From: a candidate division CSSED10-310 bacterium
GTDB taxonomy: Bacteria > CSSED10-310 > JAFGDC01
DNA length: 22,631 bases
Direction: 5' to 3'
NCBI GenBank assembly: GCA_016932295.1
Contig: JAFGDC010000626.1
Span: 1-22,631, forward strand
A program made the position numbers and the translations under genes. The notes under the pieces were generated by a model. It ran no database searches, was not told the DNA's origin, and saw nothing but the letters and a program-made list of their open reading frames with translations. The first letter of the stretch is position 1. Every line of letters starts with the position of its first letter. This document shows positions 8,077-19,310 of this stretch, one piece after another.

Positions 8077-8114
8077 CAGGAGAAGCAGTCGATCTAGACG
8101 GAAAGGAAGGAAAA

Positions 8115-9266
8115 ATGGACATCCAGTTGCCACAGAATGTATTCGTCGAGAAGGTACAAAAGCTGCAGGCGGCGGTCGAGAAGAGTGCCACCAGGCCCAT
8201 TCTCCAGAACATCCTGATCGAATCGTTCAAGACGCCCGAAGAGACTGATCAGGGAGTGTCGAAGGGCAAGATAACCTTCATGGCGACGGATCTCGACTTG
8301 GCCATCAAGGATGTGGCGGATGGGGAAGTATATGAGTCCGGTTCCATCACCGTGCCGGGGCGCAGGTTGTTCGAGGCGTTGCAGGAACTGCCGCCGGCGC
8401 CGGTGCGCTTGACCGTGGTCGAGAACAAGTGGGCGGAGCTGACGTGCGGTAACGCGCATTTCCGGATGATGTGTCTCGATTCAGAGCGCTTCCCCGGGAT
8501 TCCGGACATCTCCCGGGTGGAATTTATATCCATCGATGGCGCACTGCTTGGCAAACTGATCAAGTCCACCTCCTATGCCACTTCCAGTGACGAGAATCGG
8601 CCGATCCTGAACGGCGTGCTGTTCAAGGTGACCGAGGAGGCAATCCGGATGGTGGCCACGGACGGTCATCGCATGGCGCTTGCGGCAGCTCCCAACGAGG
8701 GGCGGTTGAAGCAGGAGTTCGAGGTCATCCTGTCAAACAAGATGCTGAACGAGTTCACGCGCATGGCGGCGAAAAGCGGTGGTGCCATGCGCATGGGGAT
8801 GGATTCGAACCTGGTTGTGGTGAACAGTGGTGAAGAGTACGTGGTGGCGAAGCTGATCGATGGTGAATATCCAAATTACCAGATGGTCATTCCCAAGACG
8901 ATGAAGTACTGCGCCATCCTGGACCGGATCAAGTTTTACGGCCTGGTACATAGGGTGCGACTCTTCTCCGACAACAAGACTCATAGTGTCCGCCTGCAAT
9001 TCGGCGAGAATCTGATGGAAGTCAATGCGAGTTCCGCCGAGGCTGGTCTGGCCAAGGATCATATGGAAATCGAATACGACGGCATGGCGACCGCCATCGG
9101 GTTCAACGCCGATTATCTCTTGCAGGCCTTGAAGGTAATCGAGACCGACGCCGTGGAACTGCACATGGTACAGGAAGACGAACCCGTTCTGGTGACTCCG
9201 CATTATACATCCGATAAGGATGCCAAGCTGCAGGTGACCAGTCTCGTCATGCCCATCGTCGTCTGA
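8115..9266 (+). CDS. dnaN: DNA polymerase III beta subunit (sliding clamp)
   Basis: Ring-shaped dimeric clamp that tethers the replicative polymerase to DNA. The 383 residues are slightly longer than the usual 365-380. Recognised stretches include ATRPILQNILIE (20-31), MATDLDLAIK, the SATSSDENRPILNGVLF-type segment (here STSYATSSDENRPILNGVLF), VATDGHRMALA and GEYPNYQMVIP, in the order expected for the three clamp domains. The frame is open from 7938, but the ATG at 8115 is chosen because GGAAGGA precedes it by 4-5 nt and the protein then starts as the family does. The C-terminus is MPIVV instead of the common MPMRL. It is the first gene of the cluster with recF and the gyrase genes, 29 nt before the recF ATG. 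Confidence 0.96.
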   Translation: MDIQLPQNVFVEKVQKLQAAVEKSATRPILQNILIESFKTPEETDQGVSKGKITFMATDLDLAIKDVADGEVYESGSITVPGRRLFEALQELPPAPVRLTVVENKWAELTCGNAHFRMMCLDSERFPGIPDISRVEFISIDGALLGKLIKSTSYATSSDENRPILNGVLFKVTEEAIRMVATDGHRMALAAAPNEGRLKQEFEVILSNKMLNEFTRMAAKSGGAMRMGMDSNLVVVNSGEEYVVAKLIDGEYPNYQMVIPKTMKYCAILDRIKFYGLVHRVRLFSDNKTHSVRLQFGENLMEVNASSAEAGLAKDHMEIEYDGMATAIGFNADYLLQALKVIETDAVELHMVQEDEPVLVTPHYTSDKDAKLQVTSLVMPIVV

Positions 9267-9295
9267 CCGCGGACCAGGCGCGGCGCCGCTCATTC

Positions 9296-12825
<3,530 letters not shown>

Positions 12826-12896
12826 AAACCTGAAACCTGGGATCACGATACCTGGCAGGGTTCCCTGTCGGCGGTTCATGAATAGATGAGGAAGCA

Positions 12897-15332
12897 ATGA
12901 TCACGGAAGAACAGATAGTAAATATCAATATTGAAGACGAGATGAAGAGCAGCTTCCTCGATTATGCCATGAGCGTGATCGTGGGAAGAGCCCTGCCGGA
13001 TGTCCGGGACGGCTTGAAACCGGTCCATCGCCGCGTGCTGTTTGCCATGTCCCAGATGGGATTGGCCAGCAACAAGGCATTCCGGAAGTCCGCCAAGATC
13101 GTTGGTGAAGTCATGGGTAACTTCCATCCCCACGGCGACGCGGCGATCTATGACACCATGGTCCGCATGGCACAGGACTTCTCCATGCGCTACCTCGTGG
13201 TGGAAGGTCAGGGCAATTTCGGTTCGGTGGACGGCGATCCGCCGGCGGCCATGCGATACACCGAAGCCCGTATGTCCCGTCTGGCCGAGGAACTCCTCAA
13301 GGACATCGACCTTAACACCGTCGACTTCGTTCCCAACTACGATGAAAGCCTTACTGAACCGGTGGTCCTGCCGTCTTCCGTGCCGAATTTGGTGGTGAAC
13401 GGCTCCTCGGGCATCGCCGTCGGCATGGCCACCAACATCCCTCCTCATAACCTTGGCGAGGTGGTCGATGCCCTGATCTACATGATCCAGGAGCCGGATT
13501 GCTCTCTTTCCGACCTCTTGAAGATCATTCCAGGACCTGATTTTCCCACCGGCGCCTACATCTTCGGCAGGGAAGGCATATTACAGGCCTATCGCAGCGG
13601 CCGCGGCCGTATTGTCCTGCGCGCCAAGGCCATGGTGGAACCTATGCCGAAGAGCGACCGGGAGCGCATCATCGTCCATGAACTGCCTTACCAGGTCAAC
13701 AAGGCTGCCCTCGTGGAGAAGATCGCGGAACTGGTCAAGGACAAAAAAATCGAAGGTATCTCAGACCTGCGCGACGAATCCGATCGGGACGGTACCCGCA
13801 TCGTCATAGAACTCAAAAAGAATGAACTTTCGTCGGTCATTCTCAACCAGCTTTACAAGCACACCAATATGCAGGTTACCTTCGGCGTCATCATGCTGGC
13901 GCTGGTGGACAATCAACCCCGCGTGCTGAATCTGCAAGAGGTTCTAAGCCTGTTCCTCGATCACCGCCGCGAGGTGGTGGTCCGGCGCACAAGGTTCCTG
14001 CTCGCCAAGGCGCAGCACCGCGCCCATATCCTGGTGGGTTTGCGCCGCGCCATCGATCATATCGATGCCATCATCACCCTGATCCGCGCCGCGGAAAACA
14101 CCGACGTCGCCAAGACACAACTCATGGAACGTTTCGGCTTCAGCGACATCCAAGCCCAAGCCATCCTTGATATGCGCCTGGCACGCCTCACCGGCCTGGA
14201 ACGAGAAAAACTCAATGACGAGTATCGTGAACTGCTCAAAGAAATAGCCAAATTGGAAGCCATCCTCGGTTCGCAAAGCTTGCTGATGCAGACGATCCAT
14301 AACGAATTGCTGGAAATCAGGGCAAAATTCGCCGATGAACGCCGCACGGAAATTCTCGAGGACAGCTCGGATATAGACCTGGAAGACCTCATCGCCGAGG
14401 AGGAGATGGCGGTGATGGTGACGCACCAGGGCTACATCAAGCGCAGCCCCCTCAGCCTCTACCGCGCCCAGCGCCGCAGCGGCCAGGGTTCGCGTGCCAT
14501 CCGGCCGAAGGAAGGAGACTTCGTCGAACACATGTTCGTCAGCTCCACCCACAACTACCTGCTGGTGTTCACCACCAGTGGCAAGGTTTACGGCCTCAAG
14601 GTCTATCGTATCCCGGAAAGCGGCCGCAACTCTCGCGGCACCCCCATCGCCAACCTGCTCCATCTGGAGAGCGACGAACGGGTGGCGACGGTGCTCGCGG
14701 TGGCCAGCTTCGAGCAGGAGGCCGCCCTGATAATGGTCACCAAGGACGGCACGGTCAAAAAAACCATGCTCAACGAATTCCAGTCCTGCACCAGGACCTG
14801 TGGACTCATCGCTCTGAATATACGCGAGGGCGACGAGCTTATCGGTGTCTGCCAGGTGGAGCATGGCATGGAGGTTTTCATCGCCACCCATCTGGGCATG
14901 GCCATCAGGTTCTCTGAAGCTGATGTCAGGGCCATGGGGCGAACCGCCATGGGGGTGCGCGGGGTAAAACTGAAAAGCGGCGATTACGTCATCGGGATGG
15001 TGGTCACAGACCCGGTGGCGACGATTCTGGCGGTTACCCGGTACGGCTACGGTAAACGCACCGACCTGGACAAGTACCGGCTGCAGACCCGCGGCGGCGT
15101 TGGTGTGAAGAATATCCGCATCACGGAACGCAACGGTCCGGTGGTGGGTATCCTCAGGGTGTTCGACGAGGATGAAGTGCTGCTCATCACTGATATAGGC
15201 CGCATCATCCGCTTCGTGGTCAATGCGGAGAGCCTGCGCGCCATAGGTCGCAGCACCCAGGGAGTGAAGCTTCAGGACACCATCGAGGAAAGTCAGGTGG
15301 TGGCCATCGCACGGTTTGTCGAGGAGGAATGA
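12897..15332 (+). CDS. gyrA: DNA gyrase subunit A
   Basis: DNA breakage-rejoining subunit of gyrase. The 811 residues show [26 protein letters not shown] (split here: residues 21-46), the HPHGD segment (77-81), and AAMRYTE with catalytic Tyr121. The quinolone-determining position equal to E. coli Ser83 is Ala82; the Asp87 equivalent (Asp86) is kept. The C-terminal beta-pinwheel begins near residue 510, where the GyrA box reads QRRSGQG (525-531) instead of the usual Q(R/K)RGG(R/K)G. Six blades seem present from the length. GAGGAAG lies 4 nt before the ATG. A 71-nt gap follows gyrB, holding a short CAGGG-TT-CCCTG inverted repeat but no clear promoter. A type II topoisomerase of mixed gyrase/Topo IV behaviour cannot be excluded from the altered box. 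Confidence 0.95.
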   Translation: MITEEQIVNINIEDEMKSSFLDYAMSVIVGRALPDVRDGLKPVHRRVLFAMSQMGLASNKAFRKSAKIVGEVMGNFHPHGDAAIYDTMVRMAQDFSMRYLVVEGQGNFGSVDGDPPAAMRYTEARMSRLAEELLKDIDLNTVDFVPNYDESLTEPVVLPSSVPNLVVNGSSGIAVGMATNIPPHNLGEVVDALIYMIQEPDCSLSDLLKIIPGPDFPTGAYIFGREGILQAYRSGRGRIVLRAKAMVEPMPKSDRERIIVHELPYQVNKAALVEKIAELVKDKKIEGISDLRDESDRDGTRIVIELKKNELSSVILNQLYKHTNMQVTFGVIMLALVDNQPRVLNLQEVLSLFLDHRREVVVRRTRFLLAKAQHRAHILVGLRRAIDHIDAIITLIRAAENTDVAKTQLMERFGFSDIQAQAILDMRLARLTGLEREKLNDEYRELLKEIAKLEAILGSQSLLMQTIHNELLEIRAKFADERRTEILEDSSDIDLEDLIAEEEMAVMVTHQGYIKRSPLSLYRAQRRSGQGSRAIRPKEGDFVEHMFVSSTHNYLLVFTTSGKVYGLKVYRIPESGRNSRGTPIANLLHLESDERVATVLAVASFEQEAALIMVTKDGTVKKTMLNEFQSCTRTCGLIALNIREGDELIGVCQVEHGMEVFIATHLGMAIRFSEADVRAMGRTAMGVRGVKLKSGDYVIGMVVTDPVATILAVTRYGYGKRTDLDKYRLQTRGGVGVKNIRITERNGPVVGILRVFDEDEVLLITDIGRIIRFVVNAESLRAIGRSTQGVKLQDTIEESQVVAIARFVEEE

Positions 15333-15372
15333 TCTCATCAACGCGCTCGCGGTAATCGAAGTACGGAAATCG

Positions 15373-15391
15373 CGGCGGGAGAATCCCGCCG
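15373..15391. terminator. GC-rich hairpin after gyrA, possible terminator
   Basis: CGGCGGGA (15373-15380) and TCCCGCCG (15384-15391) form a perfect 8-bp stem with a GAA loop, 41 nt after the gyrA stop. No T-run follows. A second hairpin, CAGGC-GGCT-GCCTG (15407-15420), is followed by TCTTCT and may act with it on gyrA transcripts. Confidence 0.45.
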
Positions 15392-15454
15392 CCCCGCGGG
15401 TCAAGGCAGGCGGCTGCCTGTCTTCTCAGGTAAGGAATCCTGGGCAGGAAAGCG

Positions 15455-15472
15455 CCTGATAGGAAGATCAGG
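15455..15472. repeat. Inverted repeat over the stop of the J-domain protein gene
   Basis: CCTGAT (15455-15460) and ATCAGG (15467-15472) form a 6-bp stem with a 6-nt loop that covers the TGA stop of the minus-strand gene. It could help end that transcript, although no T-run is seen on the minus strand after it. Confidence 0.25.
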
Positions 15473-17537
15473 TCCGGGTCGACGTGTTCCGCTTCGAGTC
15501 CAGGAGCAGGAGTTCCTTCTTCAAGTTGGGATAGGATGGATCGAAGCGCAGCGCAAGATTGAAGGCGGTGCGCGCCATGGTGATACGTCCCCACCGTGAA
15601 AACAGTTTGCCGATCAGGAAGTAAAACTTGGGATTGGTGGGTTCCAGCTTGATGGCGCGGTTCAGGTTTTTCATCGCTTCCCAGTACCACTTGGGATTGG
15701 CTGACAATGCTTCGGCCAATGCGACGTAATAATCCGGCTCCTTCGAATTGAGGCTGATGGCGGCGCGGAGATACTCACACCCGCGTTTGAAATCACCCTT
15801 GATCAGCGCCGCTTCAGCGAATCCGTAATTCTTCCTGGCGATAATCCCACGGCGATCCGCCGACAACTTCATGGCCGCATCCTGCTCCTCCAACTGTCTG
15901 TCATAACGCTCCCGCTGCGCCGGCTCGGACAGCACGCTGTATGCCTCGAGAACGCGCTCGTGGAGACTCTTGAGCATCTCCCATACCTGCCCCAGATGCT
16001 CCTTCTTGTGCCGGTCGGGATTGAATTGCTGCGACAGTGTATAATACGCCTCGTTGATCACCTCGATGGAATCGGTGCGGTTCAACCCCAGGATCTCGTA
16101 ATAGTTCTTGATGGTGCTCCGCCGGTAGAAGTAGATGACCTGCAGCTTCTTGTCCTTGTTCAATTCATCCAGACGCGTATGCAGCGTCTTGATCTGTTCT
16201 TCGTGACGGTCGTAGTATTCCTCGCGTTTGTTCTTCTCCGGCAGACTCTCTATCTCTTCGGTGATTTCGATGATCTTGCCCTCAATCCGCTCCCGCTCCT
16301 CCTCCAGATTGATCCAGTCCTGCCAGCGCGATGCGAAGTCCTCCTCCAGACGATCTTCGCCTGTCGGACCCTGGCTGTCGGTCGAAATCCACTCCTCCCA
16401 CATCTCCTCGATGGTCTTGTGCACCTTGCCGGATTTGGAGGCTCCGGCGGTGCCGGCGCCTTTATCCGATGATTTGCCTTTGCCGAAGATCAGGTCAGCC
16501 TCGCCATCCACCTCCTCACCATCGATGACGTAGATGATCTTGTCTTCCGCGCTGCCGGCGTGATCCTCTTCCCTGGCCTTTGAGGTCCGCAGATTGTCTA
16601 CATCGAGTGCGCCGGAGGTCACTGTTCCATCTTCAACATAGCGGCCGTCACGCATGTAGGAAGCCTCGGCGTTCAAATCGATGGCCGCGGTTTCCTCGGC
16701 CCGTCGCCGTGAAGCCTCGGAATCGAGAATGGTGATCTCCTCAGCGGTCAGGGTGATGTCCTGAAGCTCATTCTTGGAAAGCTGCAGAGGCGAATGAGAC
16801 TCGGCCTGGAGTTCCTCGGGCGTATCAGCGAAGGTTATCAGGTGCACGATTTTGGCCAGCAACAGGAATTTCCACGCCTCGATCTTGTTGGGACCAGCCA
16901 TGGTGATGATATCCTTGATGGTGGACGACCCGTCGACCCGGGACAAAATGAAACCATCCTGCGGCCGTATTTTCAGGGGGAGCGCCGTGATGTTGCGCAT
17001 GATGTTCTGATTCACCCTCGGCACCGCGGTCAGGGGACCGAGAAATGTCTGCAACAGCAGCAGGTTGTTGATCTGCTGCAGACTCCCCTCGATCAGGTTC
17101 CAGGTGTCGATGGGAGTAGCCAGGTAACAGGATGCCAGTGTCCGCCCCGAGGTGAACTTGTAGGCCCCGCTGGTCCAGCGGAAGGCATGCAGCGTGATGT
17201 CGCGGATCAGGATCTTCTGCCACCAGACCGCCTCGCTCTCCCGCATCATCTGCATCTCCACCAGATCCCTGGCAGTGATGTCAGCCAGGTTCTTACCTAT
17301 GACCGAGAGCTGCTCCCGCGTCGCCAGCCCGTCCTGGATGAGCAATCCGCTGAGATTCTCTCCAGTGATGTTGGACCTCGCATAGATGACATCGCCGTCC
17401 TTCAGGTTGAAGTAGATGCGTTGCTCCTGATCCGCCATCAGCAGCAATCCGTTTTCGCGGTTGATATACAACTGGTAGAATAAATCCGCCATGCAGCAGC
17501 GGTTGTCGATGCGTCCGGTGGCGACCCGTTCTTCCAT
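15468..17537 (-). CDS. DUF4388-like / coiled-coil / degenerate J-domain / TPR protein
   Basis: Protein of 689 residues, function unknown. Residues about 28-80 resemble DUF4388 (PATAN-like), with RIYFNLKDGDVIYARS and LLIQDGLATREQL. A second, winged-helix-like part (about 185-240) follows. Then come an acidic, Ala/Gly-rich linker (about 270-375), a charged coiled coil (about 400-465), a J-domain-like segment starting NYYEILGLNRTD (478-489), and TPR-like helices (about 570-685). The J-domain has NPD (506-508) where DnaJ proteins have HPD, so stimulation of DnaK is unlikely. No signal or membrane segment is seen. The ATG at 17537 shares one nt with the upstream stop (TGATG); a GTG at 17540 is an alternative. 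It is the last gene of the HEAT/zinc-protein operon, which suggests a scaffold role with those partners. Confidence 0.82.
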   Translation of the reverse strand: MEERVATGRIDNRCCMADLFYQLYINRENGLLLMADQEQRIYFNLKDGDVIYARSNITGENLSGLLIQDGLATREQLSVIGKNLADITARDLVEMQMMRESEAVWWQKILIRDITLHAFRWTSGAYKFTSGRTLASCYLATPIDTWNLIEGSLQQINNLLLLQTFLGPLTAVPRVNQNIMRNITALPLKIRPQDGFILSRVDGSSTIKDIITMAGPNKIEAWKFLLLAKIVHLITFADTPEELQAESHSPLQLSKNELQDITLTAEEITILDSEASRRRAEETAAIDLNAEASYMRDGRYVEDGTVTSGALDVDNLRTSKAREEDHAGSAEDKIIYVIDGEEVDGEADLIFGKGKSSDKGAGTAGASKSGKVHKTIEEMWEEWISTDSQGPTGEDRLEEDFASRWQDWINLEEERERIEGKIIEITEEIESLPEKNKREEYYDRHEEQIKTLHTRLDELNKDKKLQVIYFYRRSTIKNYYEILGLNRTDSIEVINEAYYTLSQQFNPDRHKKEHLGQVWEMLKSLHERVLEAYSVLSEPAQRERYDRQLEEQDAAMKLSADRRGIIARKNYGFAEAALIKGDFKRGCEYLRAAISLNSKEPDYYVALAEALSANPKWYWEAMKNLNRAIKLEPTNPKFYFLIGKLFSRWGRITMARTAFNLALRFDPSYPNLKKELLLLDSKRNTSTRT

Positions 17538-18190
17538 CACTTCACACCATTCAGAAACTGGCGCATGAGCAGCAATTCGTCTTCTGCCTTCGGCGGTTGC
17601 GCTACCTCGTCCTTGTGCTGCTTCAATGCATACCTGATGAACAGTCGTTCATCCTTGTCCGCTTCCTGCCAGCGGAGCCGGATGATGTTGAATTTCATAA
17701 CGGCCAGCACCGCCCGTACCTGCATGGCCGAAAGGTTCGGGTGTTCGATGCGGTAGCTTCGGACAAGATCGCGAATAGTGAAAGAAAGCACGGAACCCCG
17801 GTTCATTTCCATTTCGTCGTCGCCCAGAGATTCCACGTGGCGAACGTCGATCAGGTAGTCCAGCACGTTCAGAATCATGGCATCGGTAAAGAAGGCATCC
17901 CGCTTGAACAGCGCGTGCATCGCATCGAGAACCAGCACCAGGAACGGCTGCAGTAAGTACTGATGTGCCGAAAACTGGTCCAACAACAGCATTTGGTTGA
18001 ACGGAAGTGCATCCATTTCTGTGAACGAATCGGATCTGACCCGCCGCCGCTGTTCGAGATACCGGCAATCCTCCGGGCACTCGATATCCACCAGGCGCTG
18101 CTTGGCGCAGCAAATCGAGCAGATCCCGCGGTCCAGGGCGGGACAGTGACGTTTCGCCTTGCGCGATTGGCAGAGAGTGCATGTGCTCAT
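17537..18190 (-). CDS. Cysteine-rich, probable zinc-binding protein of unknown function
   Basis: Protein of 217 residues without a function I recognise. The first 42 residues hold eight cysteines as CxxC (4, 7), C16, CxxCC (24, 27, 28) and CxxxC (38, 42), enough for one or two zinc sites of a treble-clef or ribbon kind. The rest looks alpha-helical, soluble and rich in Leu, Arg and acidic residues; no membrane segment or enzyme motif is seen. The ATG at 18190 overlaps the HEAT-gene stop (ATGA), and its own stop overlaps the start of the DUF4388-like/J-domain gene (TGATG). This tight coupling suggests that the three proteins are made in fixed amounts and may work together. A nucleic-acid-binding role for the zinc part is possible but not shown. 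Confidence 0.78.
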   Translation of the reverse strand: MSTCTLCQSRKAKRHCPALDRGICSICCAKQRLVDIECPEDCRYLEQRRRVRSDSFTEMDALPFNQMLLLDQFSAHQYLLQPFLVLVLDAMHALFKRDAFFTDAMILNVLDYLIDVRHVESLGDDEMEMNRGSVLSFTIRDLVRSYRIEHPNLSAMQVRAVLAVMKFNIIRLRWQEADKDERLFIRYALKQHKDEVAQPPKAEDELLLMRQFLNGVK

Positions 18191-19170
18191 TGTCTGACTC
18201 CAGCGGAAACGGGTGTGACCGTTCCCGTAAAAATCAGACTATTGTACTCTTTCAGTCGTCTGGATGCCAGTAATCGGATAATCGGATCTGGATCGGCCGC
18301 CAATCCGGGCAGCCGGTCATCAAGCGAGTCACATTCCAGCACCGCCGCCGCGGTGACCGCCGCCCGTCGAATCGAGGGGTCAGGATCGTCCAGGTATTGT
18401 TCGATGAACGTGCCAGCCACTCCGGCACCGGCCATACCCTCCAGGCAGGCGATCACGGTTTGTGCATCTCCACGTGCGGCCAATCGCTCCACTTCATCGC
18501 TCCAACCATGCTCCACGAGCGCCATGGCGGCCTGAGCCCGCACTCGTGGCAGCAGGGTTTCGAATTGTGCCGCCAACAGCGCCGGTCCGCGCTTGTCGAA
18601 GCGCGCCAGCGCCGCGACCGCGGCGGCGGCAACCCGGTCCTCATCGGCATGGATGAGCGTTCCCAACCGCGGCACGGCGGCCTCCTCCTGCCGCTGCCCA
18701 AGGATCGCCGCGCACCATGCGCGGACCGCCGCCGGCCTGGAATTCTCGAGACCGTCCAGCATCTCCTCCGTCCCGGCATCGGGGAGCAGCAGCAACGCCT
18801 TGGCACAGATCATCTGCACGGCATCGTCAGCCACTCCAAGGCCGGCCACCAGGCTGGCAGCCAGCGCCGGGTCAGCCGTTTCGGCCAGCGCGGCCGCGGC
18901 TTCCCGCTGCACCGCGGGGCTGTCGTTGATCATGGCTCGGAATAATAACCCTCTCCACTCGGGCAGACCGCTTCCGGCCAACCTGCGCACCGCCATGACC
19001 CGTGCCGCCTCGATGGGCGAATCAAGGTTGACCGTTATTCGATCATCCAGCACGGCATCATGCTTCGCCGCGGGATCCCATTTTTTTCTCATGACCATCA
19101 TGACTGCAGCCAGCACGCACAACACGATTACTATACGCGGTACCCATTTATTCGCAAGAAATCCCGTCAT
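18187..19170 (-). CDS. Membrane-anchored HEAT-repeat protein
   Basis: Protein of 327 residues with one hydrophobic helix near the N-terminus (about 10-27, VPRIVIVLCVLAAVMMVM) followed by basic residues RKKW. The rest (about 50-315) consists of alternating Ala/Leu-rich helices with the periodic D/P-x-x-R-x-A-A pattern of HEAT/PBS-lyase-like repeats, for example DSPAVQREAAAAL and DPDPSIRRAAVTAA. Such repeats form a solenoid that binds other proteins. The RKKW after the helix is not a cleavage site, so it is read as an anchor; which side of the membrane the repeats face is uncertain. The start at 19170 has only a weak GGAAG upstream. The gene heads an operon with the zinc-binding-like and J-domain proteins. 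No enzyme motif is present; heme- or phycobilin-lyase activity is not implied. Confidence 0.8.
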   Translation of the reverse strand: MTGFLANKWVPRIVIVLCVLAAVMMVMRKKWDPAAKHDAVLDDRITVNLDSPIEAARVMAVRRLAGSGLPEWRGLLFRAMINDSPAVQREAAAALAETADPALAASLVAGLGVADDAVQMICAKALLLLPDAGTEEMLDGLENSRPAAVRAWCAAILGQRQEEAAVPRLGTLIHADEDRVAAAAVAALARFDKRGPALLAAQFETLLPRVRAQAAMALVEHGWSDEVERLAARGDAQTVIACLEGMAGAGVAGTFIEQYLDDPDPSIRRAAVTAAAVLECDSLDDRLPGLAADPDPIIRLLASRRLKEYNSLIFTGTVTPVSAGVRQ

Positions 19171-19231
19171 GGCACATGCTTCCGGTGGCGCCCGAGACCG
19201 CCGCCATCACCTCGTTTGTGGCATCTGTGTA

Positions 19232-19261
19232 GTCATACTGGAATAACGCCCACCGCGGCAA
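19232..19261 (-). promoter_or_regulatory. Possible promoter of the HEAT-repeat operon
   Basis: In the 140-nt gap after the ATPase gene, the minus strand has TTGCCG (19261-19256) and TATGAC (19237-19232) with an 18-nt spacer, each with four of six matches to sigma70 elements. If real, the downstream three genes have their own transcript with a leader of about 55 nt. Confidence 0.3.
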
Positions 19262-19310
19262 GCACTTTCCCATGGTCGCGCCATCCTGACCGGGATCGCG
19301 GACGACCTCG

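Larger units (their letters stand above)
7205..8114. other. Gene-poor region with putative chromosomal replication origin (oriC)
   Basis: No convincing gene lies in these 910 nt. They lie between the divergent ltaE and dnaN genes and hold an AT-rich part (7321-7420 with 32 G/C in 100; 7561-7620 with 14 G/C in 60) followed by many 9-mers close to the DnaA box TTATCCACA. These are at 7621-7629, 7632-7640 (reverse), 7751-7759, 7776-7784 (reverse), 7788-7796 (reverse), 7799-7807 (reverse), 7834-7842, 7970-7978 and 8022-8030. Location beside dnaN-recF-gyrB-gyrA is classical for oriC. The unwinding element is probably the 7561-7620 stretch next to the first box pair. dnaA itself is not adjacent. 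The call rests on motif clustering and gene context; strand-skew reversal was not calculated. Confidence 0.72.

Noticed and set aside
7938..8114. 59-codon N-terminal extension of DnaN
   Set aside because: The extension is unlike any DnaN start and contains DnaA-box-like sites and the possible promoter; GGAAGGA supports the ATG at 8115.
12856..12867. CAGGG-TT-CCCTG inverted repeat between gyrB and gyrA
   Set aside because: The two-nt loop is too small for a good hairpin and there is no T-run; chance in GC-rich DNA is likely.
13944..15404. 486-codon ORF antisense to gyrA
   Set aside because: Shadow frame of gyrA caused by codon bias; no recognisable domain.
19148..19273. Possible 41-residue small protein in the gap before the HEAT gene (minus strand)
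   Set aside because: It begins with an ATG at 19273 and overlaps the HEAT gene start in another frame, but the ribosome site is poor and no motif is recognised. Ribosome profiling would decide.
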